From: JBELHJ01 sp042091495
GTDB taxonomy: Bacteria > Bacteroidota > Bacteroidia > Flavobacteriales > Flavobacteriaceae
Assembly: GCA_042091495.1 (NCBI GenBank)
Contig: JBELHJ010000003.1
Location: 1-64,000, forward strand
DNA length: 64,000 nucleotides
Direction: 5' to 3'
Shown: in pieces, positions 17,742 to 26,074 of the stretch
How the letters are laid out: every line of letters starts with the position of its first letter
How positions within the stretch are numbered: position 1 is the first letter of the stretch
Translations under genes and position numbers: made by a program
The notes under the pieces: model-generated
Seen by the model: only the letters and a program-made list of their open reading frames with translations
Database searches by the model: none
Told to the model about the DNA's origin: nothing

Positions 17742-19129
17742 TTTTTAAAAGAGGTAGATACTCTAAGCTTCTTGCTCCTTTTTTATTTGGATTAGACTTA
17801 TTTATCATATTCTTTTTAGGTTACTTTTTTTTTGACTTTGATGAATTTTATAAAGGTTATAAGTTTGTTTTCAGTAGAGAGAAAATTTTTTACGGTTATC
17901 TATTCGTTGTATGGTGTGTAATTTCCATTTTTAATGGATTTTATAGCATATATAGGTATTCTAAGCTTTCAGATCTGGTATTTAAAATTCTAAAACAGTT
18001 TTTATCTTTTTCTCTTTTTGTTTTCTCTTTTATAGGCGCATTCAGATTTTTGGATTTCAAAGCAATTTTAACAATCCAATATTTATTCTTTTGCTTAATT
18101 CTTATATCTAGTTTTAAAATAATTAGTTATTATTTATTAAGGAAACTTAGAATTTTATTTGGAGGGAACCTCAGAAAAGTTGTTATAATTGGTAATGATA
18201 TTCCTTCAGGAATTTTAAGGATTATCAAAAACAAACAACTTGGATATAACATAAAAAAGGAATATAAATTAAATGCAGGAAACCACTCAAACAACGAATT
18301 TGAAGAAACGCTTCTATTTTTATCTAACCATAAAGAAATTGATGAGGTTTTTTGTTTAATAGATGAGTTATCTGATTCTCAATTAAAAGAACTTGTTAAA
18401 CTTTCATTTAAGAATAAATTTAATTTAAAATTTATCCCGAAAAACAAAACAATTTTTTCAAGAAAATATAAGGTTACATATTTTTCTGATTATCCTTTAC
18501 TAAGCTTTAAAGCCAATAAAATCGATGGATCTGTCAGTTATATCGTAAAAAGGTGTTTTGATATTTTATTCTCCATTTCTATTCTAGTATTTATTATGTC
18601 ATGGTTACACCCTATAATTTGGGTTCTCATCAAAATTAATTCCAAAGGGCCAGTCATTTTTAAGCATACTAGGGATGGTTTAAATTATGAGAGTTTTGAA
18701 TGTTATAAATACAGAAGTCTTTACATGGATAGATTAGATCAAGATTATGTGAAAAAAAATGATAGTCGTGTAACAAAAGTTGGTAAATTTTTGAGAAAAA
18801 CTAGTTTAGATGAATTACCACAATTCTTCAATGTTCTAAAAGGAGATATGTCTGTTGTAGGGCCAAGGCCTCATATGATTAAATATACTTCTAAATATTC
18901 CAAAAAGATAGATAAGTATGATTTTACATTCAGGCATAATGTCAAACCTGGAATTACAGGTCTAGCTCAAATTAGTGGTTTTAGAGGTGAAATCAAAAGT
19001 GATATTGACATTGTAAATAGAATTAAATACGACATCTTCTACATTGAAAACTGGTCACTTTTTTTTGATTTAAAAATTATCTTTAAGACTGTTTTAAACG
19101 CGATTAAAGGAGAAGAAAAAGCCTACTAA
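17738..19129 (+). CDS. Long-form polyprenyl glycosylphosphotransferase (WbaP/WcaJ-like)
   Basis: This 463-residue protein has four to five N-terminal helices, a Rossmann-like middle domain, one more helix near 275-300, and a C-terminal bacterial sugar transferase domain. The last contains CYKYRSLYMDR, RKTSLDELPQFFNVLKGDMSVVGPRPH and KPGITGLAQISG. Such enzymes attach a hexose-1-phosphate to undecaprenyl phosphate to start exopolysaccharide repeat units. It is a second initiating enzyme, distinct from the short PglC type 4 kb upstream. It is the last gene of the glycan cluster. Confidence 0.87.
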   Translation: MIFKRGRYSKLLAPFLFGLDLFIIFFLGYFFFDFDEFYKGYKFVFSREKIFYGYLFVVWCVISIFNGFYSIYRYSKLSDLVFKILKQFLSFSLFVFSFIGAFRFLDFKAILTIQYLFFCLILISSFKIISYYLLRKLRILFGGNLRKVVIIGNDIPSGILRIIKNKQLGYNIKKEYKLNAGNHSNNEFEETLLFLSNHKEIDEVFCLIDELSDSQLKELVKLSFKNKFNLKFIPKNKTIFSRKYKVTYFSDYPLLSFKANKIDGSVSYIVKRCFDILFSISILVFIMSWLHPIIWVLIKINSKGPVIFKHTRDGLNYESFECYKYRSLYMDRLDQDYVKKNDSRVTKVGKFLRKTSLDELPQFFNVLKGDMSVVGPRPHMIKYTSKYSKKIDKYDFTFRHNVKPGITGLAQISGFRGEIKSDIDIVNRIKYDIFYIENWSLFFDLKIIFKTVLNAIKGEEKAY

Positions 19130-19178
19130 TTTGTAATTTCCACCAAATAGACTTTTTTTTGCACATAAAATACACCCT

Positions 19179-20450
19179 ATGAATATATTGGTTTTAGGTT
19201 CGGGAGGAAGAGAACATACTTTAGCCTGGAAAATATCACAAAGTATCTTATGTAAAAGACTTTTTGTAGCTCCAGGTAATTCAGGAACATCTACTATTGC
19301 AACAAATATTGACATTGCAGTAACAGATTTCGAAGCTATTAAAAGAACTGTTCTTGAAAACCAAATAGAAATGGTTGTTGTTGGCCCAGAAGATCCTTTA
19401 GTACTTGGTATCCATGATTATTTCAATGAAGATGATAACTTAAAAAACATTCCAGTTATTGGGCCTGAAAAAGCAGCTGCTCAATTAGAGGGTAGCAAAG
19501 AGTTCGCCAAAGAATTTTTATTTCGTCACAATATTCCTACGGCTTCGTATGCGAGCTTTAATGCTGATTCCGTTGAGGAAGGGTATGCTTTTTTAGAAAC
19601 GTTATCACCTCCTTATGTACTTAAAGCAGATGGACTGGCAGCTGGAAAAGGTGTAGTAATATTGGATAATATAAATGAAGCTAAAGAAGAGCTAAAACAA
19701 ATGTTAGTTGAGTCTAAATTTGGTTTGGCTAGTCAAAAAGTTGTTATAGAAGAGTTTCTTGATGGTATAGAACTAAGTTGCTTTGTACTTACAGACGGAG
19801 AGCATTATAAAATTTTACCCACTGCAAAAGATTACAAGCGCATAGGTGAAGGTGACAAGGGTCTAAATACTGGAGGTATGGGGGCAATTTCTCCGGTTCC
19901 CTTTGCTGACAAGAAACTAATGCAAAAAATTGAAAGTAAAATTGTTAAACCTACAGTAGAGGGTCTTCAAAAGGATAACTTACCGTATAAAGGGTTTATT
20001 TTCATAGGATTGATTAAAGTTGGTGAGGAGCCATTCGTCATTGAATACAATGTTAGGATGGGTGATCCAGAAACTGAAGTTGTAATTCCTAGACTAAAAA
20101 ATGATATTATTGCTTTGCTTAAAGCTGTTTCTAATCAAACTTTGAATGAAGTTGAATTGGAAATTGACTCAAGAACGGCGGCTACAGTTATGTTGGTTTC
20201 TGGTGGTTACCCGGAGACTTATGAGAAAGGTAAAATCATTAAGGGGTTTGATGAAATCAAAACCTCATATGTTTTTCATGCAGGAGCTAAACATGATAAA
20301 GGAGAGGTAGTAACTTCTGGTGGAAGGGTAATGGCAATTACTTCTTTTGGTGAGGACTTTAAATCAGCTCTAAAAACATCTTATCAAAACATTGATAAAA
20401 TTAGTTTTGACAAGATGAATTTTAGAAAAGATATAGGGTTTGATTTATAG
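19179..20450 (+). CDS. purD: Phosphoribosylamine-glycine ligase (GAR synthetase)
   Basis: PurD ligates glycine to phosphoribosylamine using ATP, the second step of de novo purine synthesis. The 423-residue ATP-grasp enzyme begins MNILVLGSGGREHTLAWK, carries VVGPEDPLVLGI, LKADGLAAGKGVVI, GLNTGGMGAISP and EYNVRMGDPETEVV, and has the normal family length. It lies 49 bases after the glycan cluster with no clear promoter visible. It converges with a small reverse gene, overlapping it by 6 bases. Confidence 0.97.
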   Translation: MNILVLGSGGREHTLAWKISQSILCKRLFVAPGNSGTSTIATNIDIAVTDFEAIKRTVLENQIEMVVVGPEDPLVLGIHDYFNEDDNLKNIPVIGPEKAAAQLEGSKEFAKEFLFRHNIPTASYASFNADSVEEGYAFLETLSPPYVLKADGLAAGKGVVILDNINEAKEELKQMLVESKFGLASQKVVIEEFLDGIELSCFVLTDGEHYKILPTAKDYKRIGEGDKGLNTGGMGAISPVPFADKKLMQKIESKIVKPTVEGLQKDNLPYKGFIFIGLIKVGEEPFVIEYNVRMGDPETEVVIPRLKNDIIALLKAVSNQTLNEVELEIDSRTAATVMLVSGGYPETYEKGKIIKGFDEIKTSYVFHAGAKHDKGEVVTSGGRVMAITSFGEDFKSALKTSYQNIDKISFDKMNFRKDIGFDL

Positions 20451-20672
20451 ATAAGAGTGCGCACTTACACTTTTATCTTCCTCGTTATTATCGTTAAATG
20501 TTTTTAATTGTTTCATCCAATAGGAGAAAGCAACAAGGCCAACCACAATAAAAATCCAACTAACTGTATTGGCTAGAAACCAATTGTCTAACTCTAAGGC
20601 TCTTAACCAATCGTAGGGAGCAAATAAAATATTGACAAATAAATCTTCTATAGCGTAGAAAAAATCTTTCAT
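20445..20672 (-). CDS. Small single-pass membrane protein (DUF6341-like)
   Basis: The 75-residue protein has an amphipathic N-terminus (FFYAIEDLFVNILFAPYDWL), one membrane helix near 33-52, and an acidic, polar tail. The IEDLFVN...LFAPYD pattern is one I associate with a conserved flavobacterial family of unknown function. A good promoter (20697-20726) lies directly upstream, which supports it as a real gene. It is divergent from the polytopic protein that starts at 20717, so the promoter region is shared. Function is unknown. Confidence 0.75.
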   Translation of the reverse strand: MKDFFYAIEDLFVNILFAPYDWLRALELDNWFLANTVSWIFIVVGLVAFSYWMKQLKTFNDNNEEDKSVSAHSYL

Positions 20673-20696
20673 TTTGTATTAAATTACATTGAGTCG

Positions 20697-20726
20697 CAAA
20701 TATACAAACTTAATATATGCTAACAA
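20697..20726 (-). promoter_or_regulatory. Bacteroidota-type promoter for the small membrane protein
   Basis: On the reverse strand TTG (complement of 20724-20726) is followed after 19 bases by TATATTTG (complement of 20697-20704). This matches the TTG-N(17-23)-TAnnTTTG promoter. The gene start at 20672 is 24 bases downstream. The promoter overlaps the 5' end of the divergent gene, whose ATG is at 20717. Confidence 0.6.
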
Positions 20727-21649
20727 GTTTTTTTAAGGGTTACAAAGCAGAACAATTTGTTGTACTCTTTTTACTTTTAATAGCTGTTTTTGTATTGTAT
20801 GGTGTTGAAAATCAGATGCATTTCAACGAATGGGTTTTCTTAATAAATCCAATAATTGGATTGGTTGTTTTCTCAGCTTTGATTCTGGCTTTTTGGTTTA
20901 TTATTCAAAAAAACAAACTTCTCCCTACCGGAGGCATTAAGTACTTAGTTTTTGTATCTCTTACTTGCTTCTTTCCAAATATTATATGTGATTATAAACT
21001 TTTGACTTCAGCTTTAATCTCAACTTTAATATTAAGAAAAACGTTGAGTTTATATTCTAAGAAAGATGTAATTAAAAAGTTGTTAGATACTAGTTTACTA
21101 TTATTAATATTGGCCTATATAGAAATTTGGTCTTTATTGCTTTTAATATTTTTGTACATAGCATTGTTAATATATGGACATAAAAACTTTAGGTATTATA
21201 TCATTCCCTTATATGTATTTTCAATAGTAAGTTTTTCTCTATTTGCTTTTCAAAAGATTTTAAAGTTTGATTTTTTTAATGAATTATATTCGAGATTCAG
21301 TCTTCCAAATTTTATTGATTTTTCAAATTTTCATAAATGGTTAATTGTAATAGCTAGTTTGTTTTTAATTGGATTTACTATTGTTCTTTTTAAATTTTTT
21401 AAAGATTTTTCAAATAGAAAAAGACAACATTCTTATGTTTTGCTTGTATATTTTTTTATTGGGGTTTTTCAGGTTGCTTTATCAATAGAGAAGGGTATTT
21501 TAAATTACGTTCTACTTTTAGTGCCACTAACCTATTTGATTTGTGTTTTACTGCTACGAATTAATAACAAAAAAATTTTAGAGTTAATTTTGTGGCTTTT
21601 TATGAGCACACCAATTATTTATCACTCCGTAAAACTCCTAGTAGATTAG
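20717..21649 (+). CDS. Polytopic membrane protein (DUF6427-like)
   Basis: This 310-residue protein has about eight to ten hydrophobic helices, a few conserved-looking charged loops (ENQMHFNEW, FNEFYSRF-like region) and no catalytic motif I recognise. Its N-terminus, MLTSFFKGYKAEQFVV, resembles a flavobacterial family of unknown function that accompanies the small reverse-strand protein next door. It precedes the DUF4254 and GT9 genes on the same strand. A role in envelope or glycolipid assembly is possible but not shown. Confidence 0.7.
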   Translation: MLTSFFKGYKAEQFVVLFLLLIAVFVLYGVENQMHFNEWVFLINPIIGLVVFSALILAFWFIIQKNKLLPTGGIKYLVFVSLTCFFPNIICDYKLLTSALISTLILRKTLSLYSKKDVIKKLLDTSLLLLILAYIEIWSLLLLIFLYIALLIYGHKNFRYYIIPLYVFSIVSFSLFAFQKILKFDFFNELYSRFSLPNFIDFSNFHKWLIVIASLFLIGFTIVLFKFFKDFSNRKRQHSYVLLVYFFIGVFQVALSIEKGILNYVLLLVPLTYLICVLLLRINNKKILELILWLFMSTPIIYHSVKLLVD

Positions 21650-21669
21650 TTAGCTCTGACTAAATAAAT

Positions 21670-21677
21670 TATATTTG
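21670..21677 (+). promoter_or_regulatory. Candidate -7 element upstream of the DUF4254 gene
   Basis: TATATTTG matches the Bacteroidota TAnnTTTG box and ends 12 bases before the ATG at 21690. No TTG is found at the proper distance upstream (a TTA is near 21647), so the promoter is incomplete by consensus. Confidence 0.4.
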
Positions 21678-21689
21678 AAAAAAAATTAA

Positions 21690-22301
21690 ATGATGTTCAC
21701 AGATAATGCAAATCAAATTTTTCAAGAGGTTATTTCCAATTATAAAGTCTTAAATACCGTAGATCAATCTTTTGAAAATAAATACAATAAGGAAGAGGAT
21801 CTAATAGCACATTTACTATACAGAAAATGTTGGATAGACACCGTGCAATGGGCTTATGAAGATATTATCAGAGATCCAAATATTGACCCGGTCGCAGCTT
21901 TAACATTAAAACGTAAAATAGATGCATCTAACCAAGATCGTACAGATATGGTTGAGTTTATTGATAGTTACTTTTTGGATAAGTTTAGTGAAGTTACACC
22001 ATCGGCTGATGCCAAGATTAACTCTGAAAGTCCAGCTTGGGCTATAGACCGTCTTTCAATTTTAGCGTTAAAGATATATCACATGAATGTTGAGGTAGAT
22101 CGAGATGATGCTACAGACGCTCATAAAGCAGCTTGCCAAAAGAAATTAGATGTCCTTTTGGCTCAAAGAACAGACTTGAGTTCAGCCATAGACGATTTAT
22201 TAGCAGACATCGCCTCTGGAGCTAAGTACATGAAAGTTTATAAACAAATGAAAATGTACAATGATGAAGAACTGAATCCAGTTCTTAGAAATGCGAAGTA
22301 A
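21690..22301 (+). CDS. DUF4254 family protein
   Basis: The 203-residue protein is soluble, acidic and mainly helical. It has the pattern HLLYRKCWIDTVQWAYEDIIRDPNID near residue 40 and AWAIDRLSILALKIYHMNVE in the middle, both features of DUF4254. The family is of unknown biochemical function and commonly lies next to glycosyltransferase family 9 genes in Bacteroidota. That is the case here: the GT9 gene starts 8 bases after its stop. An LPS-core-related role is inferred from this linkage. Confidence 0.85.
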   Translation: MMFTDNANQIFQEVISNYKVLNTVDQSFENKYNKEEDLIAHLLYRKCWIDTVQWAYEDIIRDPNIDPVAALTLKRKIDASNQDRTDMVEFIDSYFLDKFSEVTPSADAKINSESPAWAIDRLSILALKIYHMNVEVDRDDATDAHKAACQKKLDVLLAQRTDLSSAIDDLLADIASGAKYMKVYKQMKMYNDEELNPVLRNAK

Positions 22302-22309
22302 TTTTTAAA

Positions 22310-23335
22310 GTGTCTAAAGACCAAAAACATATTGTAGTCATTCGTCTCTCTGCAATGGGGGATGTCGCTATGACCATACCAGTGCTTAGGGCTTTCCAAC
22401 AGCAATACCCAGATGTAAATCTCACCATTCTCACGCGCAAGTTTTTTAGACCATTTTTTAGAGATTTAAAGCGGGTTAATTTTATTGATTTTGATCCAAA
22501 GGGAGCGCATAAGTCTATTTTCGGCTTATACAGATTATCACTAGCTATAGTTAAAACGAAGCCATTAGCTGTTGCAGATTTACATAATGTGCTAAGAACA
22601 AACGTTATTAAGTTTTTTTCAAGAGGTATTTATTTTAAACAGATAGATAAAGGGAGAAACGAAAAGAAAGCCTTGGTTAAGGGTAAAAGTTTTAAGCCAA
22701 TAAAGACCACAATAGAAAGATATTCAGATGTTTTTAAAAGCCTAGGCTTTCCATTGGATTTTTCAAATTCAGAATTTCCTATAAAACCAGAACTCAGCAC
22801 TAAGGTTTATAATTTGATAGGTCAAGATCATAAAAAATGGATTGGTATTGCGCCTTTTGCAGCTTTTAAAGGCAAAATGTATCCTATAGATCTGATGGAG
22901 CAAGTCATTAAACAGCTTGGAGAAACATATAAAATTCTTCTTTTTGGAGGCGGTGCCCAAGAACAAAAAGTTTTAAGTGCTATTCAAGAAAATAATCCAA
23001 GTTGTGTTAGCTTGTTGGGGACTTTATCTCTTGATGAAGAGTTAGATGTAATTGCAAATTTAGATGTGATGTTAGCTATGGATTCTGGGAATGCACATAT
23101 GGCTGCCATGATGGGGGTTGCGGTTGTTACTTTGTGGGGGGTTACCCACCCTTATGCTGGCTTTTCACCTTTTAATCAGCCTGAGCATTACAATATTCTT
23201 GCAGACCGCAAAAAGTTTCCATTAATTCCAACTTCGGTTTATGGTAATAAAGCACCTGAGGCTTACCTGGAAGCTATGCGAACTATAACTCCCAATACAA
23301 TTGTTGATAAGGTAAAATCTATTTTAAAGGCTTAA
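22310..23335 (+). CDS. Glycosyltransferase family 9 (heptosyltransferase-like)
   Basis: The GTG at 22310 begins the protein (341 residues), since HIVVIRLSAMGDVAMTIPV is the standard family N-terminus and no earlier start exists. ADLHNVLRTN is in the acceptor domain. The donor domain holds IGIAPFAAFKGKMYP and MAMDSGNAHMAAMMGV, characteristic of ADP-heptose:LPS heptosyltransferases. It likely adds a sugar to the LPS inner core. Its stop codon shares four bases (TTAA) with the stop of the convergent oxidoreductase gene. Confidence 0.88.
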   Translation: MSKDQKHIVVIRLSAMGDVAMTIPVLRAFQQQYPDVNLTILTRKFFRPFFRDLKRVNFIDFDPKGAHKSIFGLYRLSLAIVKTKPLAVADLHNVLRTNVIKFFSRGIYFKQIDKGRNEKKALVKGKSFKPIKTTIERYSDVFKSLGFPLDFSNSEFPIKPELSTKVYNLIGQDHKKWIGIAPFAAFKGKMYPIDLMEQVIKQLGETYKILLFGGGAQEQKVLSAIQENNPSCVSLLGTLSLDEELDVIANLDVMLAMDSGNAHMAAMMGVAVVTLWGVTHPYAGFSPFNQPEHYNILADRKKFPLIPTSVYGNKAPEAYLEAMRTITPNTIVDKVKSILKA

Positions 23336-24381
23336 ATATCGTCGTAGTCAATCACAACTTTTTCTGAGGCTGCATGAGCTTGACACGTAAGAATGAGTCC
23401 TTCAGCAACTTCACTTTCAGTTAAGATGTTGTTTTGAGCCATGGTTGCTGTTCCCTCAGTTACTCTGGCAATACAACTGCTACAAATACCTCCTTTGCAA
23501 GAGTATGGCACATCAATATCTTCTTTTAAAGCAAGGTCTAAAACCGTAGATTTTCCATCTGATTCTATTTCAAAAGTCTCGTCATCAACAATAATTGATA
23601 TAGCACTACTTGATGAAGATTCAGTAACATAAGTTTCCTCTTTAGTAGATGCTGTAAATAATTCATATTTAATAGCTTCTTCAGAAACACCTCTTTCAAC
23701 TAGGGTATTTTTTGCACTATTTATCATAGCCTCTGGGCCACAAATATAGTAGGTACTGGCATTGGTGTTTTGATTTAGTTTTTCATGAGTTGCATTGATA
23801 ACCGCTTCATTGATTCTGCCAGATAAGGCATACTCTTTTTGTTCTTGACTAAATACATGTTGAACAGAAAAGCGGTCCGAAAACTCATTGGTGAGTGTGG
23901 TCAACTCGTTTTTAAAAATAGTGTCTTGCTCAGATTTGTTTCCAAAAAGTAAAACAAACTTACTGTTAGTAGTTTCTTTCAATACTGTTTTTGCGATTCC
24001 CATTACTGGGGTAATACCACTTCCGGCTGCAATGCCAAAAATAGTTTCAGAACTTGTATTTGGGTTATAAATAAAACGACCATTTGGAGTAGATACCTCA
24101 ATTTCGTCTCCTGAAGTAATTGATTTATTGGCAAAAACAGAAAAAGTACCCCCTTCAACTTCTTTAATAGCGACAGCAATGGTTCTACTTTCAGGGTTGG
24201 TGCAAAGCGAATAATCTCTTCTAACCGTTTCATTGTTAATTTCTGTTTTAAGTGTAATATATTGTCCTGCTTTAAAGCTAAAATCTGCTTTTAAATGTTC
24301 AGGGACATCAAAAGATACTTTAACTGCCTTTGACGTCTCTCTTGAAATAGATGCTATTTTAAGCTTGTGGAAAGTGGCCAT
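23332..24381 (-). CDS. Ferredoxin-type NAD(P)H oxidoreductase (PaaE/HCR-like)
   Basis: The 349-residue flavo-iron-sulfur protein has an N-terminal FAD domain with RRDYSLCTNP and a NAD(P)-binding domain starting GIAAGSGITPVMG. It ends with a plant-type [2Fe-2S] domain, with YSCKGGICSSC (C-x4-C-x2-C) and a fourth Cys in LTCQAH. This order is that of PaaE-type reductases, which pass electrons from NAD(P)H to an oxygenase. No oxygenase subunits are nearby, so the partner is unknown. It is monocistronic, with a TATTTTTG box 15 bases upstream. Confidence 0.88.
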   Translation of the reverse strand: MATFHKLKIASISRETSKAVKVSFDVPEHLKADFSFKAGQYITLKTEINNETVRRDYSLCTNPESRTIAVAIKEVEGGTFSVFANKSITSGDEIEVSTPNGRFIYNPNTSSETIFGIAAGSGITPVMGIAKTVLKETTNSKFVLLFGNKSEQDTIFKNELTTLTNEFSDRFSVQHVFSQEQKEYALSGRINEAVINATHEKLNQNTNASTYYICGPEAMINSAKNTLVERGVSEEAIKYELFTASTKEETYVTESSSSSAISIIVDDETFEIESDGKSTVLDLALKEDIDVPYSCKGGICSSCIARVTEGTATMAQNNILTESEVAEGLILTCQAHAASEKVVIDYDDI

Positions 24382-24395
24382 AATTTTAATTTTGC

Positions 24396-24403
24396 CAAAA
24401 ATA
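24396..24403 (-). promoter_or_regulatory. Candidate -7 element of the oxidoreductase gene
   Basis: The reverse strand reads TATTTTTG, matching TAnnTTTG, 15 bases before the start codon at 24381. No TTG is present 17-23 bases further upstream, so this is a half-consensus promoter. Confidence 0.4.
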
Positions 24404-24478
24404 ATGAAGCTTTAAAAGAATTGTTGTCTTTTTTAAATTATTTTAATACATAACTTTCTTATGCATAAAGAATAATCA

Positions 24479-24486
24479 TATATTTG
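24479..24486 (+). promoter_or_regulatory. Candidate -7 element immediately before the PadR start codon
   Basis: TATATTTG fits TAnnTTTG and ends only 4 bases before the GTG at 24491. Transcription starting a few bases downstream would give an mRNA with no leader. There is no well-placed TTG. Confidence 0.4.
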
Positions 24487-24490
24487 ATTT

Positions 24491-24835
24491 GTGAGTAATT
24501 CAAAACTTTATAAGGGCAGTTTATCTACCATAATCTTGAAGCTTCTTAGAAATGAAGAGAAAATGTATGGCTATGAAATAACCCAGAAAGTTAAAAACAT
24601 AACTCAAGGGGAATTAATCATTACAGAGGGGGCTTTATATCCCGCTTTACATAAATTGGAGTCAGAAGGTTTACTTAAAGTAGAGGTGATGAAAGTGGAT
24701 AATCGTTTAAGAAAGTATTACAAACTTACAGGAGACGGAAAAAAAGAATCGGTTTCAAGGCTAGAGGAGTTGTTAAGGTATATCGAAACCATGCAACAAT
24801 TAGTAACTCCTGTAAATACAATTAAAATCAATTAA
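24491..24835 (+). CDS. PadR family transcriptional regulator
   Basis: The 114-residue protein is a compact winged-helix regulator. It has LKLLRNEEKMYGYEITQKV at residues 15-33 and ITEGALYPALHKLESEGLL near 41-59, the hallmark of PadR-s1. A C-terminal helix for dimerisation follows. The GTG at 24491 gives the family's usual MSNSKLYKG start. It heads a three-gene unit with a DUF2059 protein (13 bases on) and a membrane protein. PadR proteins usually repress the genes beside them, so autoregulation of this unit is likely. Confidence 0.92.
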   Translation: MSNSKLYKGSLSTIILKLLRNEEKMYGYEITQKVKNITQGELIITEGALYPALHKLESEGLLKVEVMKVDNRLRKYYKLTGDGKKESVSRLEELLRYIETMQQLVTPVNTIKIN

Positions 24836-24848
24836 CAATTAATATTTT

Positions 24849-25244
24849 ATGAAAAAACTAATTATTTCAATGGCATTTTTTGGGGTGATTTCACTGCAAG
24901 CTCAAGATTACAAATCAGAGACCATAGCATTTATAAAAAAGACAGGTTCAACGGCATTATTTGACCAGGCCATTTCGCAAGTAGGGATGATGGTTCCAGA
25001 AGACAAAAAAGATGCTTATACCATTGAAGCAACAGGAACTCTTGAAGAGCTTTACACCCAGCTTGCAGAACTTTATATGAAAGAATTTTCAGAGGAAGAA
25101 ATTAAAACATTGAATGCTTTTTACGAGTCTGATTTAGGAAAGAAGCTAGCCTCTAAGCAGACTGTACTAACACAACAAGGTATGGTTATAGGTCAAAGTT
25201 GGGCCATGAAGCTTCAGGAGGTAGCCAAAAAATATGCGCAATAG
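24849..25244 (+). CDS. DUF2059 domain secreted protein
   Basis: The 131-residue protein has a short signal peptide (KKLIISMAFFGVISLQAQ, cleavage after about residue 18). A helical DUF2059 region follows, containing LAELYMKEFSEEEIKTLNAFY and DLGKKLASKQ. The family is periplasmic with no established activity. It lies between the PadR regulator and the membrane protein with gaps of 13 and 6 bases, so the three are very probably co-transcribed. Confidence 0.83.
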   Translation: MKKLIISMAFFGVISLQAQDYKSETIAFIKKTGSTALFDQAISQVGMMVPEDKKDAYTIEATGTLEELYTQLAELYMKEFSEEEIKTLNAFYESDLGKKLASKQTVLTQQGMVIGQSWAMKLQEVAKKYAQ

Positions 25245-25250
25245 ACTGTT

Positions 25251-25973
25251 TTGAAAGAAAAAGCAATCCTTTCAGAAGCACAAATTCAAAGCTTATATCG
25301 TTTTACAAGGGCACATTTTGTTTACCACTATGATTTACAAACAGAGTTGGTAGATCACATGGCTGAGGCAATTGAAGAATTACAAGAAAAACAACCTGAG
25401 TTAACCTTTGATGATGCTACAAAAATTGTATTCAAATCTTTTGGAGTTTTTGGTTTTCAAGATATTGTACAAGAGCGAATGCAACTGCTTACAAAACGTT
25501 ATTGGCGATTAATATGGTCTTTATTTAAAACCCATTTTAAATGGCCTTTATTATTGAGAACAGTTTCAATTACTATTCTCGTATTTTGTTTTCTTAAAGG
25601 GTTCTATATCTGGTTTGAACAATTACTTTTAGGGGTCCTAATTGCAGCATTTGTTTTAATCATTTTCAGACAAATTAAAATAAGAAGACAAATCAAAAAA
25701 AGACAAAAAGAATCTGGAAAAAAATGGATGTTTGAAACTATAATTAGCCAATTAGGAGGCGCTGGCAGCTTTTTAATCGTTCCATTTCATTTAGGACTAG
25801 AATCTTTACGGGATTGGTCGATTGAAGGAGCTCTTAACACGTCTCTTAAACTTGGAATTTTAAGTTTTTTAATAGTTGTTGTTTCTATTTTTCTGTATTT
25901 AATTCTTTTTTCTATTCCAAACCAATTACAAGGTCATTTAAAAACCATTTACCCAGAATATAGTTTAGTATGA
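25251..25973 (+). CDS. PadR-linked membrane protein with HAAS-like N-terminal region
   Basis: A TTG at 25251 is the only start that keeps the conserved N-terminus (240 residues). The first ~85 residues are soluble, with LQTELVDHMAEAIEELQEKQP and a following DDATKIVFKSFGVFGFQDI. This pattern recalls the HAAS/DUF1700-type domains found beside PadR regulators in other phyla. About four membrane helices follow. A sensor or effector role under PadR control is inferred. The similarity to HAAS is by eye and not certain. Confidence 0.6.
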   Translation: MKEKAILSEAQIQSLYRFTRAHFVYHYDLQTELVDHMAEAIEELQEKQPELTFDDATKIVFKSFGVFGFQDIVQERMQLLTKRYWRLIWSLFKTHFKWPLLLRTVSITILVFCFLKGFYIWFEQLLLGVLIAAFVLIIFRQIKIRRQIKKRQKESGKKWMFETIISQLGGAGSFLIVPFHLGLESLRDWSIEGALNTSLKLGILSFLIVVVSIFLYLILFSIPNQLQGHLKTIYPEYSLV

Positions 25974-26074
25974 ACACCGTTGTAAATATCATAATCCAAA
26001 AAGATGTTTATTTTTACGTCTTACATAATATATAGAATATATTTATGTTATGAATAGTTATAAAGTATTAGAAA

